Of a DNA stretch of 64,000 bases, positions 43,241 to 55,157 are shown piece after piece (within the stretch, counting starts at the first letter, position 1; each line of letters begins with the position of its first letter). The position numbers and the translations under genes are program-made. The DNA is from Hirundichthys speculiger. Lineage: Eukaryota; Chordata; Actinopteri; Beloniformes; Exocoetidae. The notes beneath the pieces are model-generated. The model saw only the letters and a program-made list of their open reading frames with translations. It was not told where the DNA came from and ran no database searches. Where the stretch lies: contig JAGFBZ010000741.1 of NCBI GenBank assembly GCA_018398805.1, positions 62,001-126,000 of the forward strand, read 5' to 3'.

Positions 43241-44630
43241 GAAATTTTTTTTTTTTTTTTTTTAATAAAATCAATTGCACTGCATAAGTCATAGAACAAT
43301 GTACAAGTTCCTTTTGCAATTTTCATCAAAGTCAGATCTCTGGAAGATGACATTGATCCATCAGATTCAGAAACTGTCTTACAAAAAACTACTTTATAGG
43401 TATTTTGTTTAGCTGGCATTTCAATCTATACTGAAGTTTGGAGAAAAAAAAATGACTGTGAAAAAAAAAGAATTTTGTTTTCCTCATTTAAAGACCATTA
43501 TTAAGGAGCAAAATATTTTTTTAGTAAAATTTGATGTACAAAAGAATTGAAAAGATTGCAGACATAAAGGAGCTGGAACTTTTTTTTTCACATGACTGTA
43601 AAGCGCATGCACAAGAGACTGCTTGCTGTTCTAAAATGGGAAATACTGATGAACCACAGGACTCCAGTGGGGGCATCTTTGCTTTGCCAAATGATTTCAG
43701 GTTTCAGCATGAAAGCAACCCAGTCTGTAAGGGGCAGTATGCCAGATGGCATCATGTTCGTCATGTAAATTTAAGGAGACATGATTCTATTCAAAATGAC
43801 AGTACATTTATAAACACGCTGGACAAAAAAGCTGTTATAACTTTCTTTGCTGTCTCTCATTTGAAATTGAAATTCAGTTTCATGGAGCCTACATGGATAT
43901 ATTTTAGGACACAGAGCTTACCTTCTAAACTTTAACCTTTTTGTCATTTAAAAAAAAAAATCTATTTCCACCAAAAACTCTGTCACTTCTACAGTGTCAA
44001 AGAGCTTTAGATATTGTTAGAAGCATGTTTTATTTTAACACAGATAGTCCCTATACAGTATTTAGGGAAGTCACTGAGCTATATGGAATATCGATATGTT
44101 CGTGTATGTTCCCCTGGGCTCACTTGTCTCATTAAAGTGTCAACTTTTCAAGTAACACTGCATGATGCACAGCTATCTTGACTTTTGAGTGTTCCACTCA
44201 GTCAAGATTTTATATCAGAGAAATATTTCATTACGTGAAGTAACACGGAAGTTACACTGGGAAGATGAACTTATCCTCTAAAATTTGGTCCCAGAGAATA
44301 ACCTGCCAAAATTCTTCAATTCGTCTAGGCAATACAGTGATACTGAAGACCTGGGTCAAATTCTCACTTGTCAAGATTATCTAGTCATTTGATAGTAAAT
44401 TGCAATTACTGTAATCCTCCTTGTGTAATTGGGCGCACAGAGAGGTGCTGAGCACTATGTATGGACCACTGACTCTGCACAATAGTTTCTTGCAAAAGGA
44501 AAAGTTCCTACAGAGCTGGGCTCATACAATCTGGCAACTGCCTGCTGCTGTCACCTAGAAACCAGTTTAAGTTTACAACTTAGACTTTGAACGTCAATAT
44601 AAATTTTAAAAAACATTATGTTGCTTGTTT
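43241..44630. other. Intergenic sequence with one unassigned ORF
   Basis: A 134-codon plus-strand ORF (43531-43935) has no recognised motif, no promoter and no conserved context, so I do not call it a gene. Nothing else is identified. Confidence 0.35.
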
Positions 44631-44631
44631 A

Positions 44632-46730
44632 TTTTATTATTATTATTATTACCTTTATTTAAACTCGGAGATACATTGAGGTAGAGACCTCATTTACAAT
44701 GCAGCCGAGTGAAACAACAATAACAACAATTAAGGCACTTAGACACAAAAAAAATGCCAAAGAGAAACTTACATAAAAGTAACGACAAGAATTTAAAAAC
44801 ACAGTAAAATTACAATTAAAATTTAAAAAATAAATAGAAACATGAATAATTAAAATTTAATTTAAATAAGTTAAAAATGTAGTTAAAATGTAGAACAATA
44901 ATCAGGTAAAAACAGGAAACAGCTAGAAGTAAATGTGATACAGTTAAAGATTTAAATTGCCCTATGGATAAAAATGATGAAAGCTTGAAATAGTTTCTGC
45001 ATGTTATTTCCAAGTTGCAGGTGCACAATATGAAAAACTGGATTTTCCAAGTTCACTAAAAACAGCTGGCACCTGCAGCGTAATCCAATCACGAGACCGA
45101 GTTTGATAAGAGCCCTCATTAAAAGAAAGCATGGAACTAATGTAAGGAGGTAAAAGACCATTAAGAGCTTTATAAATAAATAAAACCCAGTGTCTTTCAC
45201 GTCTTACAGAAAGAGAGGGCCACCCAACATTAGAGTACAAGTCACAGTGATGGGTGTCATAGCTGTCTCCAGTGATGAATCTTAATGCAGAGTGGTAAAC
45301 AGAGTCCAGGGGTTTAAGAGTCGCAGCAGAGGCATGCATGTACAAAATATCACCATAATCCAACACTGATAAAAAAGTTACCTCAACAAGCATCTTCCCT
45401 GCAATGTGGCGGAAATGAGAGCCTGTTTCTATATAAAAGAAACCAATTTTATTTCTTAAAGACGTCACCAGCTTAGAAACATGATGTTTAAAGTTTAATT
45501 TATTATCTAACCAGATACCAAGGTACTTGTATTCAGTGACCCTTTCAATATTTGTACCATAATTGGTAGAAAATGATGAGATCATGTGTATACTATTTTT
45601 TGATCTGGTGAACAACATGAATTTAGTTTTGCCTGCATTGAGTACCAGTTTATGATTATTGAGTGCAACTTGGAGATCAGAAAAGCAGTGTTGGAGGGAA
45701 TTTATGGCTGAGTGTACATCATTGGCAATACAAAACAAAATGGTGTCATCTGCATAGAGATGAATATTACACCCAGTGACAGCTGAGGTAATATCATTGA
45801 TGTAAATTGAGAACAGAATAGGCCCTAAAATTGAGCCTTGTGGCACACCTTTTGCTAATTGGACATATTCAGATTTAACATCACCAATAGCAACACACTG
45901 CTGCCTGTCGCTAAGGTAACTCTCAAACCATTTAAAAGATAAGTCATCAAATCCAAGACTCTGAAGCCTTTTTAAGAGCAATGTATGATCCACTGTATCA
46001 AATGCTTTGGAAAGATCAATAAAAAGAGCTGCACAGTGTTTTTTTTTTGTCTAAAGCTGTTAAAAAATATCATTTAAAACAAGAGTGACAGCAGTAATAG
46101 TGCTGTGTCTTTCCCTAAAACCTGACTGATGCCTACTGAGAATGTCATATGTTGAGAGGAATGATTTTAGCTGCGTGTTAACAAGAGATTCCAATATTTT
46201 TGCTAAACATGATAGTTTAGAAATAGGTCTGTAATTATTACAGTTGTCTGTTCCACCACCTTTGTGTAATGGTGTTACACGAGCGACCTTCCAAACCTTA
46301 GGGACCGTGCCATTTAAAACTGTGAGGTTAAAAATATGTGCAATGTAGCTGGCCACAATTGGTGCGGCAAGCTTTAAAAAGTAGGGGTCAAGTTTGTCCT
46401 CACCCAGAGACTTTTTAGAATCTATAGACAGAAGTGCATTGGCCACTTCACCAATAGAGAAGGGCCGCAATGAGAAACAAGGAGTTGGCATGACATGGGT
46501 GATGGGATCGACAGCAGACAGCGGGGGTCCTGTATAAGTTTCATCAAACAGGTTAGCTGCTGATGCAAAATGTTCATTAAGAGCCATACAAATCTCCTTG
46601 TGGTCTGATATAGAAGACCCATTTTCAGTGGTAAGAGGAGGAAACGAGATGGAGGACTTGCGGTTCAGGGAATTCACTGCCTTCCAGAAATTCGCTGGAT
46701 TCGAATATGATTTGATTTATATGTAATTAA
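44632..46730 (-). mobile_element. Non-LTR retrotransposon (I/Jockey-type), 5' truncated
   Basis: The 3' end carries AATAAAGGTAATAATAATAA, a (TAA)n tail like that of I/Nimb elements. Coding sequence for reverse transcriptase occupies 45004-46677. The endonuclease domain and ORF1 are absent, so the copy was truncated at about 46730 during integration. No target duplication was found. Confidence 0.82.
45004..46677 (-). pseudogene. LINE reverse transcriptase, one frameshift
   Basis: Frame 1 (46677-46060, 205 codons) has the RT fingers: VARVTPLHKGGG, NYRPISKLSCLAKILESLV, and HQSGFRERHST. Frame 2 (45993-45004, 330 codons) has the palm, with GVPQGSILGPILFSIYIND and the intact catalytic LYADDTILF, then KYLGIWLD and the C-terminal region. 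Between them a run of ten As (46039-46048 on the plus strand as T) lies where the frame changes. The enzyme would copy its own RNA at the nicked target. The active-site residues are retained, so decay is recent. Confidence 0.82.
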
Positions 46731-47862
46731 AATTAAAACAAGACTTCTTTATTCTTAAATTATGAGCATGTTGTTGGTAATTACTTATTGAAGCAGGCTT
46801 TTTTTGTCCATGTAATGTCATTGTGACTGTTATACACAAACAAAACCAAAAAAAAAAAAAAAAAAAAAAGCCTTGCCCAGGTTCTACGGTGTGCTTTTTC
46901 ATTTAAAGAAACAGTCATACAGCATTTCCTATTATATATGTATTCTATATGTAGTGGTGCTGTGTTTGTGCAATCACACCCCAGTGGGTATTGGGGTAAT
47001 GTGCAGTCCTGTGTCAAGTATGCAAGTCCAAATGTCGTGCACTTTGTATTGAGAAACTTGGAAATGCAACAGTAAAGACACTGCAAATAGCACACACTGA
47101 CAGAAATTGCACAAACAAATTGCACAGTAAAACCAATGGTAAACCAAAAGACAAGGTAAATACGTAGGCTGCCCAGTCTAATTCAAATTTTTTGGATGTG
47201 GGCGATTATTAGCTGCCAGCTTTTCCCATCTTTCCTCTTTTTTTCATAACTTCTGTTAAACAGAAAAATAAATAAATAAATAAATAAATAATAATGGGTG
47301 CCACACTTGTCTCTGTTCACTTCAGTGATTTTTTTTTTTCATATATATCACTGTCTTCACTGTTTCGCCGGGGTGGTTGGGAGTGTGTGGAGACTGAGCA
47401 GATATAATGTTGAGGGATGTTTGGCAGCATGATTCCACAACATGCTGCTTTACCGTCAAGTAAATACTGCAAAAGCAAAACCGAAATGCTTAACTTGTTC
47501 ACTGGAGAAATTAAATACTTTTGTCTAGTTGCTCTTATTAATTCCAAAAATGTACACCCTCAATGAGTATAACGCACACTGAAGATGGCAAATGTTCCCT
47601 CTGATTATGGTTTACGATGGTTAAATGGCTTCTCATTACTAAACACTGCCAGGATGCAATTCAAAAGGATTGCAAAAAATGGCATTGTTACAAAAGTAAA
47701 AAAAATAAATAAATAAATATTTTTTTCTTATGTAAGCAATTACTGTCCAAGCTCTCTCCATCTTTCCCCCATTCTCTGATAAGTAAGGTTAAGACCGTTC
47801 TTAACCTTTTTTGGGGGGTCCTGAAATATAAATCTTTAACTTAGTTCAAAAAACAGTAAACT
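46731..47862. other. Intergenic sequence
   Basis: It contains a long A run (46850-46869), an (AAAT)n tract near 47267-47290, and no recognised gene. Confidence 0.4.
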
Positions 47863-48031
47863 TACAGGGGTTGGACAATGAAACTGAAACACCTGTCATT
47901 GTAGTGTGGGAGGTTTCATGACTGGTGGCCAATCTTCATTAATTCGCATAGCACCAGTAAGAGCAGAGTGTGAAGGTTCAGCTAACAGGGTAAGAGCACA
48001 GTTTTGCTTAAAATATTGCAATACACACAAC

Positions 48032-48190
48032 ATCATGGGTGACATATCAGAGTTCAAAAGAGGACAAACTGTTAGGTGCACGTCTTGCTGGCGCATCTGT
48101 GACTAAGACAGCAAGTCTTTGTGCTGTATCCAGTGTAATGTCAGCATACCACCAAGAAGGACGAACCACATCCAACAAGACTTGCCTGTG
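48032..48190 (+). pseudogene. Tc1 transposase N-terminus, broken
   Basis: Two overlapping frames read ISEFKRGQTV and then LGARLAGASVTKTASL, the first helix-turn-helix of Tc1-type transposases that binds the inverted repeats. A frameshift separates them. The frame then runs into the hAT fragment. The DDE domain is essentially gone. Confidence 0.7.
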
Positions 48191-48193
48191 GAC

Positions 48194-48440
48194 TAGAGGT
48201 CTTCACGGGTCCACTTTCATGGACCCGAACCCGAATGGACCAGTGACCGACCCGACCCGAGCAATTATCATAAGTCTGGGTTCTGAACACAAATGGACCC
48301 ACGAGATTTGGGCCCGGACTCTGAACCGACCCGACCCGAATAGAACCAAGACAATACAGCCCATAGTTGCTCATGTTAAAAGTTGTCTAGCGTTGAATAA
48401 AACTTCATTTTCTTCCCTAAAGTTGTCTTCTTCTACCCGG
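48194..48440 (+). mobile_element. CCGACCC-type hAT fragment
   Basis: It starts TAGAGGTCTTCACGGGTCC exactly like the copies at 5739 and 40772 and runs to TCTTCTACCCGG, where LINE sequence begins. The second terminus is missing. Confidence 0.8.
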
Positions 48441-48725
48441 ATCCTTGAAGTTTAGCCAAAGGTTTTGTTTCTTCTGGTTTCTTTCCCTTTTTTTTTTTTC
48501 ACAGCACAAAGTCATGTTTTTTTTTCCCTCTGGTTTCATAGATAAGTACAGCTGCGTATAATCAACGTAGCAATTAAAGTTTATGCCATGGCTCTGGATA
48601 ATTTTTACCAAGGACAGCATGTATAAAGTGAAAAGGACTGGTCCCAGAACTTGTCCCTGTGGGACGCCATAGCAGACCCTAGTCCGTGTAGAAGAAACGT
48701 CGTTAACATGGACGAACATGGACAA
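48441..48725 (-). pseudogene. L2/Maui-like reverse transcriptase fragment
   Basis: The minus frame reads YGVPQGQVLGPVLFTLYML and further on NCYVDYTQLYLSMKP. The first is the RT motif before the palm. The second is the catalytic loop, in which Y-A-D-D has become Y-V-D-Y, so the active site is dead. Confidence 0.78.
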
Positions 48726-48731
48726 GCTGGT

Positions 48732-48775
48732 GGAGGAAAACGTTTCCTGACAGGACTCAGGAAACGTTTTCCTCC
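48732..48775. repeat. Perfect 19-bp hairpin
   Basis: GGAGGAAAACGTTTCCTGA (48732-48750) and its exact inverse (48757-48775) are separated by CAGGAC. It lies at the junction between LINE and Tc1 sequence. Confidence 0.92.
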
Positions 48776-48974
48776 CTCAGCATCATGCAGTGACCTGGCC
48801 ACTGTCCTGCAAGAAGAGTGGCTTAAAATTCCTCTGATTACTGTGCAGGACTTGTATATGTCATTCCCAAGATGAATTGACGCTTTATTGGCCGCAAAAG
48901 GAGGCCCTACACCATACTAATAAACTGTTGTGCTCTAAAACCAGGTGTTTCAGTTTCATTGTCCAACTTTTTCA

Positions 48975-50245
48975 TTCTAAGGTGAAAAATTGTAAAGCTT
49001 TGAAGGTGAAAAATGTAAAGGTCCAAACCCGATAATTCAATTGATAAGTATATATTGATATCAATAAAACATTCTAAGTGTAATCATAAGTGAAAATGTT
49101 TGTGGGTCCCTGTTTGATTTTCCAACTTTGTTGTAGTTTAGGCATGTAGTGTGTTTGCACAACATGAGATTTGACTGAGGACCCATTTCAATCATCCTAT
49201 CAAAAATGTGTGTACTGTATATGATACCATTTACATTGTGTTGTCTCAGTCACTCAAGCAAAACAAGAGGTAAAAGATTTTTCAGATAACAAGAACATGT
49301 TTTTTAAAAGCTTCGACTGGCCTAAGAAGATTGAATCCTCCTATTAGAGAACATTTTGAAAAAACACTTGACAACTAGGCAACATTTTCTTCCAGAAAAA
49401 AAAAAAACAGGGCAACCACCAGTTAAATCTTCAGTCTAAATTCACCTCCCAAAAAGGTTTTCCCTTTTTTTTCTCTATATATCCCTCTCTCCTACACTGT
49501 AACAATTTGTGTGCGGCATAGCTGTAACCCTTCAGTTCCACAATATGGCTCATGCCACCTGCTCTAAATGACTCATGAATACTGAGGTGCTCTATAACCG
49601 ATCCATATACTGACTTTGACCCTGTGGCTGAGGTTTCTCTCAGTGATCATTTCCATCATTAGCTTGGAATGTCTTCGTTTTGCACCACACATACCTGATC
49701 AACCCAGAGGGCCAATAGTTCATTCAGGAAAATGATTGGTGTGGGAAGATCGTCACCTTGATCGAGATAAAACATGGACTGACAGAATGAAATAAAATTG
49801 ACTGCTCAAAATTTGCTTTTGATTCTGTTTTGATTTTGAGGCCAAATGACTCATGTCATAAGCACAAACTCAGCTGAAATGATTTTTTATACTTTTGTTT
49901 CTTTGATTTTATATTATTTAAGATCATCTGAAGAAAATGTGCCCTCATGAGAGATGAATTGCCTTAAATTAGTTAGTAAAGCAGATAAATGACCAGATGT
50001 GTACTGTTGAATGCATATATTTCCACCAACCATAGAGTGCAAATATCTACATAACCTTCCATTTCTTAGATTTTGGATTTGTTTTAAATTATTATTATTT
50101 TCTGAAGCAATACAACATTGATAATAAATTTCAGTCAGTTATTCACACATTTCACTTCACTGACACTGGTCTTCTGAGAGTTGTCTTCAGACGAGTTTTA
50201 GAGTTTGTATAAATAAGTCAATGTCAAATACTACTCATCTGTCAT
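48975..50245. other. Intergenic sequence, nothing recognised
   Basis: No gene or element recognised. Confidence 0.4.
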
Positions 50246-50515
50246 CGATGTTCTTTGGGTCCTGTCCCAGGCCCCATTCTGTTTTCACTATCTCTTTATT
50301 ACCTAAAATTGCTAAGAAATCATTTCGGCAAAACCTTTGGTCAATTTTATGCTGATGATATTCAGCTGTACGGTTGCTTTAAAGTTCTAAATGTCATAAT
50401 TTGTCAGTTTTGATTAAAAGTTTGACAGACATCAATAAATGGTTGGCAGATAATTAACTTAGCTTTGCACCTAGCATAACTCCAAAATCCTCTAGTTATT
50501 GTATTTCAGAACAGT
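50246..50515 (+). pseudogene. LINE reverse transcriptase fragment with Y-A-D-D
   Basis: Broken frames read as an RT palm. The catalytic stretch FGQFYADDIQLYGCFKVLN (about 50336-50392) is intact, preceded by a decayed PGPILFSL-type block. It resembles L2/CR1-like elements. It stops at 50519 where another LINE's 3' tail begins in the opposite direction. Confidence 0.65.
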
Positions 50516-50518
50516 AAA

Positions 50519-51480
50519 GCAGGATCAGAATCAGAATCAGAATGGGGGTTTATTGCCATTGTCCATGTAGTACACAGTATTACACAAACTAGGAATTTGT
50601 CTCGGTGTAACGCTGCAACATTCAACACAGAGTAAAAATAAGATAAAAATACTGTGCATGCACAGAATAAAATAAAAAACAAAAAGTAAGTAATGTACAA
50701 TTTAACAGTGTTATGAAAAGAGCAGCAATTCTCTGTGCAAATCAGTGCAGATTAGTGCAAAAACAGTGGTTGGCTTGAATTGTCTGTGAGTCCGACTAAG
50801 GCTGCTGAACATGGCGCTTGAGGGTCCAATAAAGTCACTTAGTGTTCAGCAGCCTGATGGCAGAGGGGAAGAAACTGTTCATGTAGCGGGAGGTTTTGGT
50901 CCGAATGGACCGTAGTCTCCTGCCTGAGGGGAGGGGGGCAAACAGTGCATGTCCGGGGTGAGAAGAGTCGGCTGTGATCCAACCTGCACGCCTCTGGGTC
51001 CTAGAGGTGTACAGGTCCTGGATGGATGGAAGCCTGCAGCCAGTCACCTTCTCTGCGGCGCGCACGACGCGCTGCAGCCTCAGTCTGTCTCTGGCGGTGG
51101 CTCCAGCGTACCACACGATGATGGAGGTGGAGAGGATGGACTCGATGATGGCCGTGTAGAACTGCACCAACATCTTGGGGGGCAGCTTGAGCTTCTTCAA
51201 CTGCCGCAGGAAGAACATCCTCTGCTGGGCCTTCTTAATGAGGGAGCTGATGGTTGGCTCCCACTTAGGGTCCTGGGTGATGGTGGTGCCCAGGAAGCGG
51301 AAGCAGTCCACAGTGGTGATGGGGGAGTCTGTGAGGACAAGGGGGGGGCAGAGGGGCAGTGACTTTCCTAAAGTCCACAATCATCTCCACTGTCTTCTGA
51401 GCGTTCAGCTGCAGGTTGTTGTGGCCGCACCATGACACCAGCCGGGCCACCTCCCTCCTGTAGACAGACTCATCGCCGTT
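50519..51480 (-). mobile_element. Rex1/CR1-like LINE 3' end
   Basis: The minus strand ends in repeated ATTCTG units (50522-50541), a 3' tail typical of fish Rex1/L2-type LINEs. The 181-codon frame (51380-50835) encodes the region after the RT palm: FRFLGTTITQDPKWEPTISS, KAQQRMFFLRQLKKLKLP and FAPLPSGRRLRSIRTKTSR. A frame before it (51450-51265) has LQLNAQKTVEMIVDFRK, the end of the palm, so there is a frameshift near 51340 in a G-rich run. The 5' part is lost at about 51480. Confidence 0.82.
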
Positions 51481-51489
51481 ATTAATAAT

Positions 51490-52076
51490 AATAAGCAGGA
51501 AGCAGCATCTCAGCGGTGGACAGGAAGAGACTGGACAAACTTATTAAGAAGGCCAGCTCCGTCCTGGGATGCCCCCTTGACCCGGTGGAAGTGGTGGGAG
51601 AGAGGAGAATGATGGCGAAGCTGTCCTCTCTGATGAACAGTGTCTCCCATCCTCTGAAGGACACCCTGACTGCACTGGAGAGCTCCTTCAGCGACAGACT
51701 CCTTCACCCCAGATGTGTGAAGGAGAGATATCGCAGGTCCTTCCTCCCTGCTGCTGTGAGACTGTATAATCAGCACCTCTCTCAGCAACCCCCCTCCCAA
51801 TGGACAATGTGACTCATTTCTATTGTGTGCAATATACATATATATATCCATTGACATGTGCAATAACTTATCTCAGGTATAGTAATAAATAAACTACCAA
51901 CATATCCCTTGTAAATAAAGTCAGAGTTATTATTCATTATATATTCTCTTTTGTGGTTATTGTTTGTTTTTTTATTGTTTTCCATTTTCTTTTTTATTGG
52001 AGTTCCACTTGCTGCTGTAATGATGTAAATTTCCCCATTGTGGGACGAATAAAGGAATGTCTTATCTTATCTTAAA
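51490..52076 (+). mobile_element. LINE 3' end, opposite orientation
   Basis: The frame 51516-51812 reads LDKLIKKASSVLGCPLDPVE, DRLLHPRCVKERYRRSFLPA and AVRLYNQHL, the C-terminus of a fish LINE ORF2. It is followed by a 3' UTR ending CCCCATTGTGGGACGAATAA and a (TCTTA)n-type tail. It is head to head with the minus-strand LINE just before it. Confidence 0.8.
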
Positions 52077-52505
52077 GAAGCAAAGATCAAGAATTACAAG
52101 AAGACGCTCCTCATCTAAAAAAGATTTTGCTCAAATATTTTTTTTACTGGTTGAAAGCAGGCTTGCCAAGAGGCAGATCCAGTGGTGCACACAACATATT
52201 GACATGTTTTTAATGCTAAAATTGCAACATATTATGTAATTGATCTCAACACCTCAAATCCTCCCATGCGTGTTTTACCCAGAGTAAAATTGTATGAAAG
52301 TGTAATGAGTATGAAAGTGGTAAGGACAACAAACTACAACTACAAAGACTACACCAGAACATCTCTGTTTAGAAGATACTATGTTCATTACCTGTTGTTA
52401 TGTAATATAGATTAGGGTGTCTTTCAGTGACATACTGTCTATAAGTACTTTAAAGGGAGGAGCTAATGAAGGGAAAAAAGTACTTTGAACTGATGAATGA
52501 GGAAA
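52077..52505. other. Intergenic sequence, nothing recognised
   Basis: No gene recognised between two LINE remnants. Confidence 0.4.
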
Positions 52506-53382
52506 TTGAAAGAAATGAAGAGTGAAATTGGTGACTATTGTGGACCAGGAGGTTATTTAGGCTAAATCAAGGAGGGCATTGAAAAGGATTGAAGAATGGA
52601 AAGGCAGTTAGTCCGATGATATACCTGAGGAGGTATGGAAGTGTCTAGGAGAGGTGGCAGTGGAGTTTTTGACTCAGAAATTCAATGAGATCTTAGAGAG
52701 TGAAAGGGTGCCTGAAGAAAGGAGGAGAAGTGTGCTGGTGCTAATTTTTAATAACAAAGAAGACGTGCAAAGTTGTGGCAACTACAGAGGAATTAAGTTG
52801 ATAAGCCATACAATGAAGTTATGGGAAAGAGTAGTGGAAGCTAAACTAAGGACCATTTGTGAACAGCAGTATGGTTTATTGCCAAAAAAAAAGTACTACA
52901 GATGCAATATTTGCTTTGAGGATGCTGATAGAGGAGTACAGAGAAGGTCAGAGGGAGATGCATTGTGTCTTCATAAACCTTGAGAAAGCATATGACAGGG
53001 TGCCAAGACAGGCACAATGATATTGTATTGGGAAGTCTGGAGTAGCAGACAGATGTAAGGCAGTGATGAGGTGTTCTTTAGGTGTGAAAGATGAGTTTAA
53101 GGTGGAGGTGAGATTGCATCAAGGATCAGCTCTGAGCCCCTTCTTGTTTGCTATGGTGATGAACAGACTGACAAATGAGGTTAGACAGGAATCTGAGTCT
53201 GACTATAATGTTTGCAGAAGACATTGTGATCTGTAGTGAGAGCAGGGAGCAGATGGAGGAAAAGCTAGAGAGGTGGAGGTATGGCCTGGAAAGGAGATTA
53301 ATGAAGTTTAGCCACAGCAAGAGAGAACGTGCATGAATAGGCGGGATCCAAGTGGAACGGTGAGGCGACAGGGAGCAAAGAA
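52506..53382 (+). pseudogene. RTE/R2-like LINE reverse transcriptase, decayed
   Basis: The 109-codon frame 52654-52983 reads VPEERRRSVLVLIFNNKEDV, SCGNYRGIKLISHTMKLWER and EQQYGLLP. Later blocks in other frames are EKAYDRVPRQ, LHQGSALSPFLFAMVMN, and a catalytic loop with E replacing one D (FAEDIVICS). Sequence then runs to RDPSGTVRRQG at about 53375. It is a widely distributed animal LINE type whose exact clade I cannot fix. It is dead through the active-site change and frameshifts, and is cut by the GC-rich repeat. Confidence 0.75.
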
Positions 53383-53384
53383 AA

Positions 53385-54500
53385 AAATGAATAAATAAAT
53401 AAAAACAAACAACAAAAAGGTATATAAATTCATGTCGGGGGGGAGGATGGGGGGCTGGACTGGGCGTATTGCCTCTTTTTTTTTTTTTTTTATCCTTCCT
53501 TGCCCTGTGGGGGATTTGGGGTGTGGTCGTGAGTCCTGGCCACTGGGGCGTGTCCCTGCTTTTCGGGGGCCCTCCACCGGTGGGAGCCACCCTGCACCTG
53601 TGCATGGGCCCGGGTGTGCCCCTGTTGGTGGGCTGGGTGCCGGTGTGGCCCCTGGGGGGAGGGGGGTCTTGGGGGGAGGGGGTGGGGGGGGGGTGGTTGT
53701 TGGCTTGCTGCGGGCAGGTGCGCAGTGGCATGGAGGGGTGCCGTACGGCCGTCCTGGCGCAGCCTTTTAGTGTGGGCTGCTTCCGCGCTGTTGTGCTGGG
53801 GGTGGGCGGGGGGTGATGGCTGTTCTGGGTCACCTGGGGAGGTCGCGCCCCCCTGGTTTCCACCTCCTTCCCTCTGTCTGTCTCGCCTGTCTCCCCCTTC
53901 CGCTCTCTGTCGGTGGTTGGTGGGGGCGGGGGATCTCGGCTGTCCCTGGGCTGCATGGGGTGACGGCTACTGGGGCTGCATTTTCTGTGGCGCTACTGCT
54001 GTGGGCTGGGGCCTGGTGGGTGTGGGGGGCCTGGGGGTGGGCGGGCCTCGTACTGGTTCTGGTCTTCTAGGTGCCCTGCCTGACCCCCCTGTCAGTGGAC
54101 GTACGCCTCGGGGGTGTTTGCCCCTTGACCTCTTGGGTCGGGGGACAAGGGTCCTTTCGAGCCAGTCTGGTCCTGTGTGTTGGGCGTAGCTGGCGTCTTC
54201 TCACCCGTGGGAGGATTTGAGACGGAATAAAATAAGGAGAGTGGTGATGGTAATGGTGATGACAGTTTCCTTGGTACATGTGAGTGTATACGAGCATGGA
54301 CACATTTATGCTTTACACCACCCCTCTACTGTCAACACAATCGATCGATAATGTTTACATCAATTCTCCATATACAGGTCTATAGCTTGGTAAAAGGTGT
54401 TCATCCAGTCTTCTTGTTAGCAGTTTCTGCTTCTTACATATTATCTTTTAAGTTTGTTTGCTGTCACAATACAATCCACTACACAACACCCCCTCACACT
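53385..54500 (-). repeat. GC-rich interspersed repeat, copy 2
   Basis: Minus-strand counterpart of 23919-24652, longer by about 380 bp. It is very rich in G on the plus strand. The 276-codon minus ORF (53126-53956) and several plus ORFs are low-complexity and extend over the antisense of the LINE, so none is called a gene. Confidence 0.6.
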
Positions 54501-55151
54501 TCACAACCCAGCACTGGATGCTCTGGATGAGAGCCAGAGCCTATCCAATTTCAGAGTGGAATTCTCGGCCTTGCTTGCTCGAGGTCCTGCCGGCATGTTT
54601 ATTACATTTTTTCAAGCTACACGTCCGCCTTGTGTGTGTATCGTGTATCTTACCTGCTGAGGCCTTTGTTTAGACACCTGTTTCATCCACATTAAAAAGC
54701 ATGTGTGGGGGGGAATTTATGTCTGTTAAAGATTAGGAAAAAGGGAATCCAAACTACTTAATTTTAGAGAAGAAAACCAGAATAAAACACATGCATTGGA
54801 GGAATTAATTCTCCCACCTGACCATGACTACTGCCAGATTATCAAAGAATTTAGAGATTATATAGTTCGACAATATATGGGATATGAGTTTGTCCGCTAC
54901 AATCAATTACTTTTAGCAACCAGAGTTGATTATGTTGAAAAACCAAAAATTGACTTTTACATCCCAAAAATGTATTTTTGTGCAAAACACATGCTTACCA
55001 CAGCACAACGGAGTCACGCTCATGGCCAAGGTGAAATGGACAGGCGTTGACAATCAGCCACTCAAATGGACCACTTGCTTAGATACAGGGGTTGTCTTAC
55101 AATACCCCATTCTCTCCTATATGCTGACACCCTGAACCTGCCACATGAAAA
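54501..55151. other. Intergenic sequence with one unassigned ORF
   Basis: An 84-codon ORF at 54796-55050 (EELILPPDHDYCQIIKEFRD near its start) has protein-like composition but no recognised motif and no transcription signals. Confidence 0.3.
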
Positions 55152-55157
55152 GTGTTT

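Larger units (their letters stand above)
47865..48970 (+). mobile_element. Tc1-like element, filled with other insertions
   Basis: The left end CAGGGGTTGGACAATGAAAC follows a TA, and the right side has the inverse CAGGTGTTTCAGTTTCATTG with a decayed tip. Between them the transposase start (48032 on) is interrupted at 48194 by a hAT fragment and at about 48440 by a LINE fragment. Transposase-like 3' sequence (CAAGAAGAGTGGCTTAAAAT, CTTTATTGGCCGCAAAAGGAG) resumes near 48780. Confidence 0.85.

Noticed and set aside
43531..43935. 134-codon ORF
   Set aside because: No motif, no promoter or splice context, and nothing repeated elsewhere in the window. Kept only as a remark.
53126..53956. 276-codon minus-strand proline-rich ORF
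   Set aside because: It lies on the GC-rich repeat and the antisense strand of a LINE. Its composition follows base bias, and no conserved domain is visible.
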